DNA of 64,000 nt from Legionella bononiensis (GTDB lineage: Bacteria; Pseudomonadota; Gammaproteobacteria; Legionellales; Legionellaceae). Position numbers and translations under genes: made by a program. The stretch is from positions 95,289 through 159,288 of the forward strand of contig NZ_JADOBG010000015.1 of the NCBI RefSeq assembly GCF_016786215.1, given 5' to 3'. Within the stretch, counting starts at the first letter, position 1. Each line of letters starts with the position of its first letter. Of this stretch, positions 18,088-27,064 are shown piece after piece. The notes under the pieces are model-generated. The model was not told where the DNA came from, made no database searches, and worked only from the letters and a program-made list of their open reading frames with translations.

Positions 18088-19183
18088 TTAATTTTTTCTC
18101 CAGCCAATCAGTCGAAAATTGCGAATGCAAATGCCAATTTTGGCTGGCTGCATGCCTGTCTTGAGAAAAAATTAAAGTATCTGTATTAGTACAGTGAGCG
18201 TTTACACAATCAATTTCAGTAATTTTTACCAAATTGTCCTTAGCGCCATTTATTAATAGTAAAGGTGCATTCGATAAAGCAGGTAAAAGTCCTTGATTAA
18301 TCAATGACAAATCGGAACAGAGGCTTAAAAATCTCTGTTCATTTGGTTCAATTCTGCAAGAATACGCTAAGGCATCACGGGTTAAATGAGGTAACTGTTT
18401 AAGGTGTTCGGCATCAAAAGTGGCATGCACGGGTCCTCCGATATTAATTGATCCTGCTAACCAAGGTAATTGAATGGCCAACTTAGTTGCCCAATAGCCT
18501 CCAAATGATAAACCATAACAGGCAATTTTATTGTAATTCATATTAGGTCTTTTCCTAATCTCATGGAGTACAGCAAAGAACCAATTTTCGGCAGAACTTG
18601 ATATAGGTATAGAGCAATCACCTGTTCCAGGGGAATCGATGGCTAACACTGCAATACCTTTTTCTAAAAGCAATCTACCAATTTGATGGATTTGAATATC
18701 ACTTTTCCAAATATCGATGCCCCCCCAAATGATTGCCAGGGGTAATGGCGAATCATTATTAACTTTGGGTAGATGTAAATAGGTGTCGATCGTTTGACCT
18801 TTAAATTCCACGGCGATTTTCTCCATGGGATAGAGTGAAAAGGAACACGATTTTAAATAACACTCTTTATGTCGTTCATAAGCACTTTTCATTTCATCAT
18901 TAAAATAATGTGGAAAACGCGCTAAAAAATACCAAAAAGAGGCCTCTAACCAATCTTCTTCACAATCTCCTGCCATTTTAGCAAACTCATCTGCATGGCT
19001 ACGAATTGACCTTGACCACTCCTCTGAACCAGGTTTTCCTTTTGCGGATGCCTGATTTATAACATGCATTAACTGGTGCCTTGGAATACCTAAATTAATA
19101 AACCCTTCTAAACGAACAGCTAACTCAAAGGGAATGTTATTTTTATCTGGATTAGCGCCCGAATGAAAATTTGTTTTGCTCAT
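18080..19183 (-). CDS. FrsA-like alpha/beta hydrolase
   Basis: The 367-residue protein has an N-terminal helical cap (about residues 1-120) and a C-terminal alpha/beta-hydrolase core. It carries the nucleophile elbow GLSFGG (in ACYGLSFGGYWATKLA), an oxyanion region LAIIWGGID, a likely acid in INGAKDNLV and a likely base His in SQDRHAAS. Size and order fit the FrsA/DUF1100 esterase-like family. The gene is divergent from a MarR regulator across a 60-bp gap that holds a long palindrome, so expression is probably repressed by that regulator until an unknown ligand appears. Confidence 0.82.
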   Translation of the reverse strand: MSKTNFHSGANPDKNNIPFELAVRLEGFINLGIPRHQLMHVINQASAKGKPGSEEWSRSIRSHADEFAKMAGDCEEDWLEASFWYFLARFPHYFNDEMKSAYERHKECYLKSCSFSLYPMEKIAVEFKGQTIDTYLHLPKVNNDSPLPLAIIWGGIDIWKSDIQIHQIGRLLLEKGIAVLAIDSPGTGDCSIPISSSAENWFFAVLHEIRKRPNMNYNKIACYGLSFGGYWATKLAIQLPWLAGSINIGGPVHATFDAEHLKQLPHLTRDALAYSCRIEPNEQRFLSLCSDLSLINQGLLPALSNAPLLLINGAKDNLVKITEIDCVNAHCTNTDTLIFSQDRHAASQNWHLHSQFSTDWLEKKLNV

Positions 19184-19190
19184 ATTTAAA

Positions 19191-19234
19191 CTCCAGTCTA
19201 TAATGTCAACCTAGGGTGACAATATAGACTGGAG
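19191..19234. promoter_or_regulatory. 44-bp near-perfect palindrome between hydrolase and marR genes
   Basis: The outer arms CTCCAGTCTATA (19191-19202) and TATAGACTGGAG (19223-19234) are perfectly complementary. The core TGTCAACCTAGGGTGACA (19204-19221) is symmetric apart from one mismatched pair. The arms end in CTGGAG on each strand, and these serve as the ribosome binding sites of both divergent genes. A likely MarR operator. Confidence 0.75.
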
Positions 19235-19243
19235 GCATGAACA

Positions 19244-19678
19244 ATGTCAACCATAGATGACAATAATATTCTATTAACGAACTTAAAAGGTCTACTCCAA
19301 GAAAAACTGTGGGAACTTGAAGAAAAACTTGCGCTGGAGAGAGCAAAATCGCCCTATAAGCATCTAACTGAAGCTCAATCCCGTGTATTAGCTACCCTTC
19401 GAGGCGAAAATCTATCCATATCGGAATTAGGCCGCCGTTTGGGGATAAGTAGACAAGCTGCTCATAAAATTATCAGCCAATTGGTTAAGGAGCAAATCCT
19501 GGAGTTAAAACCCATGCCGAAAAATGAGCGTGATAAATTGATATTTTTTACCGAACAAGGTGTTTTACTTAAAGAAACGGCTAAAAGCGCCTTACGAAAA
19601 ATAGATGATGAGGTAAGAGAACGATTAGGAGAAAAAGATTTTTTATTTTTGAAGAATATTCTCAGTAAAAAATGGTAG
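19244..19678 (+). CDS. MarR family transcriptional regulator
   Basis: The 144-residue protein has a winged helix-turn-helix typical of MarR (LSISELGRRLGISRQAAHKI, about residues 64-83). The wing is KPMPKNERDKLIFFTEQG, and a C-terminal dimer helix follows. It is divergent from the hydrolase/small membrane protein genes. Two matching palindromes, one in the gap and one over its own start, suggest that it represses both transcripts. Confidence 0.9.
   Translation: MSTIDDNNILLTNLKGLLQEKLWELEEKLALERAKSPYKHLTEAQSRVLATLRGENLSISELGRRLGISRQAAHKIISQLVKEQILELKPMPKNERDKLIFFTEQGVLLKETAKSALRKIDDEVRERLGEKDFLFLKNILSKKW
19245..19262. promoter_or_regulatory. Second MarR operator-like site inside the marR coding start
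   Basis: TGTCAACCATAGATGACA repeats the TGTCA-N8-TGACA core of the upstream palindrome at a distance of 41 bp (about four helical turns). It overlaps codons 1-7 of the regulator gene. Confidence 0.6.
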
Positions 19679-19883
19679 TTTTACCTATTGAGACATTCAT
19701 TGATTACAAAAAACTTTCATTTTGTATGTAACTAATTGCGAGAATGGGAGATTTTTGGGCGTTGCAGAAGAGATAGAACGTAAAGCGGAACCTAATTTCA
19801 CTCAGTCTCGGTTTATGTATAGTTGAAATTTCTCAGCACCCAAAAAACAGATCCAGCGCACACCCCATGCCTAAGTCTAAATT

Positions 19884-21575
19884 TTAATAATCAAAGCTCA
19901 ACTGTATGATTGACGTATCTTGTTCTCTGTAAGCAGAAGCATTCGAAGCATGTTCAATAATCACTTCATTTTCTGCCATGATATCGCTCTTCTTATGCAT
20001 TAATATAGGTTTTATCAGATGCCCTTTATAAGAAATATCAAGATCCAGCTGGGATCGAGTAAGCTTAATGTCTAAAATTATAAGGTCACTGCTCAAGTGT
20101 TTTTCAGTAATAATCGTGAGTAATTTATTAGAGGTTACTTTAACGTCCTTATATAATGACAACGGTAAATCCCAATCGCGTTGTAACGATTCTAAATAAT
20201 CCAGGCCAATCTTCAAACCATTTGCATCAGGACTCAAAGCGACTCGTGCGCTTTTGAAATTATCAATGGCCAATAATCCGATAAAATTAAAAATAATAGC
20301 GCTAATAGTGGCTAAAGCAATCGATGAGCCCGCCAGGGATTGGATGTAATTTGGAAGATGTTGATAGGTGCTGGGATAAATATCACGACTGACACCGAGC
20401 ATAAAAGAAACACCAATGACAATTGCTCGGTGTGAAACGATCATCCGAGGAATAATTGTTTTTAATCCGGACACAAATATGGTTGCAGCTAAAAATAATA
20501 ATATGGATGCGACAATTGGTCCCGGCGTTAATACTAAAATTAAAGCAAACTTAGGACAAAAGCTTAATAACCAAAAGATTGCAGCAAAAGAATAAGCCAC
20601 TCTGCGGCAACTCACTCCGGACGACAGTGACACTCCCAAAGCAGAACTACTGACATTTTGACCAAAACTACCCATTACGCCACATAAAATGGTACCCATG
20701 CTGTCAATAAAACAACCTCTACTGATGCTACCCATTTCAGGACGTACCCAATCTGCATCATTTAATTCTTGATGGGCGGTAACAGCACCACTGACTTTAA
20801 TTGCACAAGCCAACGCTGCAATGGCAAAAGGAATTATTAGTGACGAATCAAAGTGCATTCCAGTTGTAAACATGGGAACCGTGGGTAATGCAAACCAGTT
20901 CACCTGCTTAATCTGCATAATAGCGTGCTCATCCATACAACCCGTGATGTAAATCAAAAAATAACCAACAATAAGCGCAATAATCAGCGCATACAGCCTA
21001 AAGAAATTGGATCCCCACAGAACCATCATCAAAATAAGAAATAACGTAAAAACACTGATACAGGAAGATAAAACTGCATGGGTTGTAGCAGTGGAAAAGA
21101 TGGTAATAAAGCTATTAATTCCAATTTTAGCTAACTCTATGCCTATTAAAGCCATAATTAACCCACCAATCTCTGCCGGGAAAAATTTCTTTAAGCGTTT
21201 AAACAAAAGAGAAAGCATGGATTGGAGAATACCAGAAAATAAAGTCATACCAAAAACCAAAGGTAACCCGCCCATCTGAATGGCAATAATAGAAGGTGCT
21301 ATATAAACGGGTGTTGGTGTTGCCAATACTAAATAACCTGAGCCTATTTTTCCTCGACCAATCACTTGCAAAATAGTAGTTAATCCAGCAATCAACATAG
21401 CGATGCTAATGACACCGGCAGCTAATTCATTATCGACATGTACGTGTTGCATGACAATTACTGGTAATAATAAAAAGGCGGTAATAATTGCTACATATTG
21501 CAATCCTAATAAGAATAATGTTGGTAAATCAGGCTTGTCGTCTACACCATAAATAAGCTGAGGCGGTCTTTTCAT
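19884..21575 (-). CDS. NCS2 family purine/uracil permease with a C-terminal cytoplasmic extension
   Basis: A 563-residue protein. Residues 1-450 carry 12-14 membrane segments and NCS2 blocks such as GQNVSSSALGVSLSSGVSCR and PTPVYIAPSIIAIQMGGLP. The last 110 residues are soluble and unusual for the family. They begin GLKIGLDYLESLQRDWDLPL and continue with strand/helix blocks that loosely recall a GHKL/RsbW-type ATPase fold, but the ATP-binding motifs are not clear. It overlaps the other permease by 4 bp. Likely function: proton-coupled nucleobase uptake. Confidence 0.85.
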   Translation of the reverse strand: MKRPPQLIYGVDDKPDLPTLFLLGLQYVAIITAFLLLPVIVMQHVHVDNELAAGVISIAMLIAGLTTILQVIGRGKIGSGYLVLATPTPVYIAPSIIAIQMGGLPLVFGMTLFSGILQSMLSLLFKRLKKFFPAEIGGLIMALIGIELAKIGINSFITIFSTATTHAVLSSCISVFTLFLILMMVLWGSNFFRLYALIIALIVGYFLIYITGCMDEHAIMQIKQVNWFALPTVPMFTTGMHFDSSLIIPFAIAALACAIKVSGAVTAHQELNDADWVRPEMGSISRGCFIDSMGTILCGVMGSFGQNVSSSALGVSLSSGVSCRRVAYSFAAIFWLLSFCPKFALILVLTPGPIVASILLFLAATIFVSGLKTIIPRMIVSHRAIVIGVSFMLGVSRDIYPSTYQHLPNYIQSLAGSSIALATISAIIFNFIGLLAIDNFKSARVALSPDANGLKIGLDYLESLQRDWDLPLSLYKDVKVTSNKLLTIITEKHLSSDLIILDIKLTRSQLDLDISYKGHLIKPILMHKKSDIMAENEVIIEHASNASAYREQDTSIIQLSFDY

Positions 21576-22942
21576 GATGTATGCCTTTTAAATAATTTAA
21601 TACTAAATAAAACCGTAAGAACAATAAAACAAATTAACCCTAATAATAAGGCCGGCTCTGTTGTTACGATTCCAATCTCAGGAAAAGGATTGTAAATGGC
21701 GGGAATAATATCGCTGCTGGCAGCAATTAAAAAAGCGATGCCAATGGCGTATGTTTTTTTTGAATCGGCGTTTTGCAAACTCCACATATTGATACCAAAC
21801 ATAAATAAGGAAGCACCAATGATCACCGCTGTAGCACCATTCACTCCCGCAGGAATGGTGAGAAAAACTGCAACTACTTTCGGGCTAAAGCTGATCAGGA
21901 TTAACAGCATGGAAAAAGTATAAGCAATAATTTTACTGTAAGCCCCAGAGGTAATCGAAAGACCTACCGCACCAGGCAGCGGACTTTGCGCAATAGATCC
22001 AGTCCCGGAAGCCAGTATGGTGGTGATGCTTAGCCATAAATTACCCCGGCGAATGGTAGAAAGATCAGGCTCTTTCCAGTCATTCGAAGCTACTCTTTGA
22101 TTGACACATGCAAGAGCAAAAAATGCAAAAGTGGTGATGAATGATGCAATTAAAAAAGGAAACAGCAGATCCTTGCTGAATGAATAGTGCGGCATCATTA
22201 AATGTGGCAACTGCAGCCAAGGGGCTGACTCTACTCGTTGTAAAAGAGTATCTGGAATAAACCCGTTTAAATAAGCCAAAATCCAGCCCGTAAGAATTCC
22301 AATCAGAATACAATACAGTCGTAATTTTTGTGGACTCCATAAACGAATAATAACCATGAGTGCTAAAACATTAAAACCAATAATATCAATGCCGTGTTTA
22401 TATTCAGTAGATGCTTGCGGTATAGATGACGTATTGTGAATCATTAATTGACCTAATTCACTTGGACTAAATAACTCTTGCACACCGAGCACACCTAACC
22501 AAAAACCCAACATAACCAAAATAAATGCCGCTGTATCTTTGGTAAAAACAAAGCGGTAACTGCGTATGAGCGGTGTTAAAATTAATTGGACCAACCCACC
22601 GATTAAACTCATACCAAATACCATGCTCAGACCACCTAAATGAGCCGCCGATAAAGAAGCTACAAAGTAAGGTATTGAAGTAAAAGAAGGTAATAAAGCG
22701 CCAGAAGATATTTTAGGTAGTGCAATTGCTTGTATTAGTGTTGCTATGGCACCCCAGATTAATGACATACTAATAAGCGTCGCGGTGGCATCAGGGCTTG
22801 CCCCTGCGTATTTGGCAACCATCAACGGAAACATCGCCATTATAGAAAATTTAACCAGCAATTGGACACCCAGAAGTAACTGAGTTAGGAAGGGTGGTTT
22901 ATCTGCTGTGTTATAGATAACTGTCCTTGATGTAATCGGCAT
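21572..22942 (-). CDS. NCS2 family purine/uracil permease
   Basis: A 456-residue polytopic protein of the nucleobase:cation symporter-2 family, paralogous to the next gene, with GTGSIAQSPLPGAVGLSITSG equivalent to the conserved central block. It is the first gene of a two-gene operon (ATGA overlap). Coupled paralogues suggest that the two permeases may form a heteromer or take up different bases. It has no soluble C-terminal extension. Confidence 0.87.
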   Translation of the reverse strand: MPITSRTVIYNTADKPPFLTQLLLGVQLLVKFSIMAMFPLMVAKYAGASPDATATLISMSLIWGAIATLIQAIALPKISSGALLPSFTSIPYFVASLSAAHLGGLSMVFGMSLIGGLVQLILTPLIRSYRFVFTKDTAAFILVMLGFWLGVLGVQELFSPSELGQLMIHNTSSIPQASTEYKHGIDIIGFNVLALMVIIRLWSPQKLRLYCILIGILTGWILAYLNGFIPDTLLQRVESAPWLQLPHLMMPHYSFSKDLLFPFLIASFITTFAFFALACVNQRVASNDWKEPDLSTIRRGNLWLSITTILASGTGSIAQSPLPGAVGLSITSGAYSKIIAYTFSMLLILISFSPKVVAVFLTIPAGVNGATAVIIGASLFMFGINMWSLQNADSKKTYAIGIAFLIAASSDIIPAIYNPFPEIGIVTTEPALLLGLICFIVLTVLFSIKLFKRHTS

Positions 22943-23213
22943 TTTGTCCCTTAATGGTCATCCACTTACTAAGATATTCGAGTATAAAAAATGGTACTTG
23001 ATGATTGTATTTTAAATTTGGGAACCTGTCGAAAAAATTTCACAAATCGAATCAAGCCTTTTTTAGGAGTACATATGCTTCTTGCTGATATAACTATTGC
23101 TCAGTAGACCCTATGACTTTTTTGAAGAGCCTAATCCATTAGAGTTTAGTACTGTTAAGTAATTAGCAACTGTCTCGATGAAAGTAGCTACAAGGTAAAT
23201 TCAACTTCCTAAT

Positions 23214-23690
23214 TTAGGAAAATACGCACGTCGTGGATTCATCTATATTTGGTGTATCATCATCTGATTTGAAAAAAGTATTAATACCATCAATGATCGA
23301 AGCTATAGTGCGGGTTACTAATCCTATGGGTGCACCTACTATGCTAACTATCGCCAGACAGGCAAAACATACGCTGGCAATTAACATTTGTGTAGCATGA
23401 ACAGTCATAAATTTTAAAACGAAATCGCCCCAGTTTGGTTGGTTAAATACTTCTCCAACAACCTGAGCCCCAATGGTTAGAGGAAATGTTGCAATAGCAA
23501 GTAAAATTGATGAAGCAAGAGATTCACAGGCCGTAAAACAAAATACAACAGGGGCTATAACCGGACTTACAAGAGTATATAGAAAGTCTTCACAATTTTT
23601 ATAAGGTGTAAAAAATCCAGGGTAATCATAAACCCAATATTGACTATTTTTTAAAAAACCGGGTGTTGATTCAATAGCATTATCAAGCAC
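23214..23690 (-). CDS. Hypothetical membrane protein
   Basis: A 158-residue protein with an N-terminal soluble part (about 35 residues) and three to four hydrophobic segments (about 38-65, 68-82 and 100-130), ending in an acidic tail. No family was recognised. Small Legionella proteins of this kind, with paired hydrophobic hairpins, include some Dot/Icm substrates, but nothing here proves export. Confidence 0.55.
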   Translation of the reverse strand: MLDNAIESTPGFLKNSQYWVYDYPGFFTPYKNCEDFLYTLVSPVIAPVVFCFTACESLASSILLAIATFPLTIGAQVVGEVFNQPNWGDFVLKFMTVHATQMLIASVCFACLAIVSIVGAPIGLVTRTIASIIDGINTFFKSDDDTPNIDESTTCVFS

Positions 23691-23869
23691 AATTAAATCG
23701 CTCTATTTCAAATGAGTCAAATATTATACTGTTTAGTTTATAAAATTACTATAATATATTTGTTCTGTGTGGTACAAATTTCAACACTGACACGGGTTCA
23801 GGATTGTACTTATGATGAGCAATAACTAGGGCAAACCTGAACACGAACTTCCTTAAAAAGCAAACGACC

Positions 23870-24883
23870 TCAATTGATCGAACTGCTCTCGTTAAAAATA
23901 CTGGAAAAAACCACCAAAACAGTCTCCAGATTAAAAATTGAATCAGCTACTGGCTGGCCGTGAATATCAAAAACAGATTGAGAGTCCGTTGCTGCAGCCA
24001 AGACTTGCCTGGCATCAAGAACATAATAACCAGCCCGTTCAGAATAACGTCCTACTGTATTTTGAAAACAATTTTTTAATTCTGCAAAACTGGATAATCC
24101 ACGTATTCTATCCCAGGCCTGATCCAGTTGATCGACCTCAAAAGCCTGCTCCGGAGTAATTAACAGCTGACCTCTTTGAGTAAGAAAATCATATTGACGG
24201 GTTAAATCTGCAAGTACTAACTCCAGACTTTCTCTTTGTTGCATCCAATAGTCACTAAATCCATCATCATGCGGAGCTGCTCGAAACCGGGTAAATAAAT
24301 AACTCCCCAGCTGTTCCCAATAAAGAGCTGTGGGTGATAATTGAGTTGCCAGCGAATCCAGCATGTTCTGATCTATGTTTTCTCTAACCTCAGCAGTAAA
24401 GGTGACATAGGCAAACTGCCCTGCTTTATATTGCACCAGGGTTTTGTCCTTATAAAAATGCAAAGGATAAATCTGTTTATTGATCCGTACATATAGGGTA
24501 TTCCGGCGTATTAGAATCTCAAACACACCAAAAGTCTCTTCAAAAAACTCCTCTTGCAGCTGCCTGGCAAAAGAGAATTCTTGATGTTCTATCTTACCCC
24601 CATTGAGCGTGAGCAAACGATGATCTCTGGGGCCAGCAAGAAGATAACGTGTATTTCCTGACTTAAAAAAGATCTGTAACCCCACACCATCTGGTACCAC
24701 ATCGATTTGATCTTTGTGCTGTTCATAATAAGCTTGCGGAGTACTTAAAGGGTTAATTTCAGTCAGATAACTGATTGAATTATCATCAAAAACTACTTTA
24801 CCAATAATACCTCCGTTAGAAGCATGAACAAAAAACAGAAGAATTAAACAGGAACAGTTAAGTTTCATCCAGAAACGGTACAT
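23870..24883 (-). CDS. Secreted protein with a Nudix-like box
   Basis: The 337-residue protein has a signal peptide (KLNCSCLILLFFVHASNGG). About residues 73-115 read YLLAGPRDHRLLTLNGGKIE, then QEFSFARQLQEEFFEETFG. This copies the Nudix layout (GGK.E...Gx5Ex7REUxEExGU) with one extra residue and an R-to-Q/E change, so it is a Nudix-like fold of uncertain activity. The C-terminal 180 residues show no known domain. The ATG at 24883 has GGAG 6 bp upstream; the ATG at 24895 lacks one. Export to the periplasm or beyond is likely. Confidence 0.65.
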   Translation of the reverse strand: MYRFWMKLNCSCLILLFFVHASNGGIIGKVVFDDNSISYLTEINPLSTPQAYYEQHKDQIDVVPDGVGLQIFFKSGNTRYLLAGPRDHRLLTLNGGKIEHQEFSFARQLQEEFFEETFGVFEILIRRNTLYVRINKQIYPLHFYKDKTLVQYKAGQFAYVTFTAEVRENIDQNMLDSLATQLSPTALYWEQLGSYLFTRFRAAPHDDGFSDYWMQQRESLELVLADLTRQYDFLTQRGQLLITPEQAFEVDQLDQAWDRIRGLSSFAELKNCFQNTVGRYSERAGYYVLDARQVLAAATDSQSVFDIHGQPVADSIFNLETVLVVFSSIFNESSSIN

Positions 24884-25046
24884 AGGATACTCCATAAAAA
24901 TAGGGAGGTATTGAAACAGCTTTAGAATTTGAGTTCAATGCCGATTAGGATTGATACTAATGAACAGAGTGTCCAAACACCCAATAAAGTATACGCCTGT
25001 CATCCTTATAGGCTCGAACACGAGCTCCACAGTTGAAACGAGGAGC

Positions 25047-26780
25047 TTAAAAATACCTTGCGCAACGAACAGGACGAATTGTATTTTTATTGACGTTGGA
25101 TTGGGTACCGAGACCAAACCATTGGTACCATGCTCGTTGATTATTAATCTCTGTAGAAGTCCAGTAGTCGGTTCCGGTATTAAACCCACCAATTGCAACT
25201 TTATTCGTGAAAAAACAGTTTAATTGATTCAGAGCCGGTAAAAACCAATCGTTATAGCACGTATTTACAGACTGACAGGGTGTATTGCCCTGGGAATCAA
25301 CTTCATAAAGACCGCAAATCCCTGCGGCATAGTTTGCCTGAGGAATATTATTCGGTGGGTTTGAATAAATACTTACTATAGTAGCCGTATTGGTTGCGCC
25401 ATTGGTGGTACTGTTTGCATTGGTTAATACACCAAATCCATCGTATCTAGCGGCTGAGCTATTATCTACTTTTGCCACGATCATATTGTTGAATCCACCA
25501 CCAAGGCATCCAATTTTACCACCACCTGAAGCTTGTCCAATAGCAGCATTCAAATAATTAAAACCATTATTTAAGAGAGCGCTTCCGTCCGGGGTGGTAA
25601 TAACCACATTGACCGAGCCAGCTGCATGAGCCGGTGTTACAGCTGTCACTGCATTATTACTGACAACATGTACGCCTGTTGCAGGAATTCCATCAAAAGT
25701 AACGCTGGTTGTTCCCATAAAATTAGTACCTGACAATGTCACTCCGGTATTTCCAATCGCGGTTCCCGATGCTGGAGTGATAGAAGTTAAAGTGGGTATT
25801 GCTAAGTAAGTATAGCCATTAGTTAATGTGGCACTACCAGCTGCTGTTGTCACTACCACATCCACGGCACCAGAGGCATGAGCTGGTGTATCTGCTGTTA
25901 AAGTCGTTTCATTGATTACACTTATATTACTTGCGCTCAACCCACCAAAAGTCACCGTGCTGGAATTAGTAAAATTAGTTCCAGTCAGGGTCACAGAAGT
26001 AGTTCCAAGCGACGTTCCGGCGTTTGGAGTAATAGACCCTAGGGTTGGTGCAACAGAAGCAATACTCATTGCTGCGAGGATTGGAGCTGTGTTTGTTCCC
26101 TGAATTGAAAAATTAGTTTGCGCAACAGGAGTTGTTCCCGCTGTGAACGTTAATGTGCAGGTGGCCAGCGGTTCCACGGAGTCACAATTATTTCCTGTCT
26201 CTAAAACAATGCCGTCCAGTGAAGTATTAGTAAAATCAGACGTAATATTTAAGGCTTTTACCCAAATTGAATTATTCCTGATGGTCAATGACCCCGTTGC
26301 ACCATTCGCTGTTAATGCTAAGGGCGAATCAAGCACGCTAATGGCGGCATCTGTTAACGGTGGTGCTGGGGCAATTCTCAAGCTATTTTCAGAAGTTGGG
26401 GAATAACATAACGTGTAATTTCCCTGTTCACAAACAACTGGGCCAGTACTAATTTTATCCGTTAGCTGATTGCCATTAATTTGCAATGAAAGAATACAGT
26501 TCGAGTCCCTTGCTGGTAATGCAAATGTACTTCCACATAAACCAACACCTTGAACAATTTGCGTAATACCTCTTATAGGTTTCATTACCAGTATGTGTGG
26601 CTTCATTGACTGATTAGTAACACGATATTGGATCCATGCATTCGTATTAGTCGGAACAGACAAACTAGTCGCTGTTAAGGGAGAAAATGTCCATAATGGT
26701 TTACCTGCTTGTACGGTAGTCAGTATAAAAACAGCAAGGATCATACAAAATAAGCGTCCGGCTAAAAATTTTATTTTCAT
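25047..26780 (-). CDS. Secreted adhesin-like protein: Legionella N-terminal domain, two IPT/TIG repeats, DUF1566
   Basis: A 577-residue protein with a signal peptide (residues 1-25). The N-terminal domain (about 35-145, VTNQSMKPHILVMKPIRGIT, CG, SC and C pairs) also occurs in the gene at 27065. Then come two near-identical IPT/TIG repeats (about 243-328 and 329-412, each LxSITPxxGTxxGxTxVTLxGTNF). A C-terminal DUF1566 domain follows (about 415-577) with DWFLPALNQLNCFF and TDYWTSTEINNQRAWYQWFG, as in the Legionella collagen-like adhesin Lcl. Likely surface-exposed and involved in binding. No catalytic motif. Confidence 0.8.
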   Translation of the reverse strand: MKIKFLAGRLFCMILAVFILTTVQAGKPLWTFSPLTATSLSVPTNTNAWIQYRVTNQSMKPHILVMKPIRGITQIVQGVGLCGSTFALPARDSNCILSLQINGNQLTDKISTGPVVCEQGNYTLCYSPTSENSLRIAPAPPLTDAAISVLDSPLALTANGATGSLTIRNNSIWVKALNITSDFTNTSLDGIVLETGNNCDSVEPLATCTLTFTAGTTPVAQTNFSIQGTNTAPILAAMSIASVAPTLGSITPNAGTSLGTTSVTLTGTNFTNSSTVTFGGLSASNISVINETTLTADTPAHASGAVDVVVTTAAGSATLTNGYTYLAIPTLTSITPASGTAIGNTGVTLSGTNFMGTTSVTFDGIPATGVHVVSNNAVTAVTPAHAAGSVNVVITTPDGSALLNNGFNYLNAAIGQASGGGKIGCLGGGFNNMIVAKVDNSSAARYDGFGVLTNANSTTNGATNTATIVSIYSNPPNNIPQANYAAGICGLYEVDSQGNTPCQSVNTCYNDWFLPALNQLNCFFTNKVAIGGFNTGTDYWTSTEINNQRAWYQWFGLGTQSNVNKNTIRPVRCARYF

Positions 26781-27064
26781 GCTATAACCTTGTAGTTTAT
26801 TTATATTGAATTAGTGCACAACATTAATGTTCATACAGAGAATTAGCAAACAAGCCTGACGCTGTGTTGAATTATTATGAGGAACTTTTATTACTAAAGC
26901 CAGCGAATAAGTTTTAAAAATTTTAAATAGATCCTGTCTTATTTTAAGCTCTTACACTTTCAATCCAAGAGTAAATAATGACGTATTCAAGAGATGAAAC
27001 TATAGGACTGTAGCAGTTAGGCTGCGCCATACCTGGCTCAACCTAACGAGCGAACTCCACGGAT

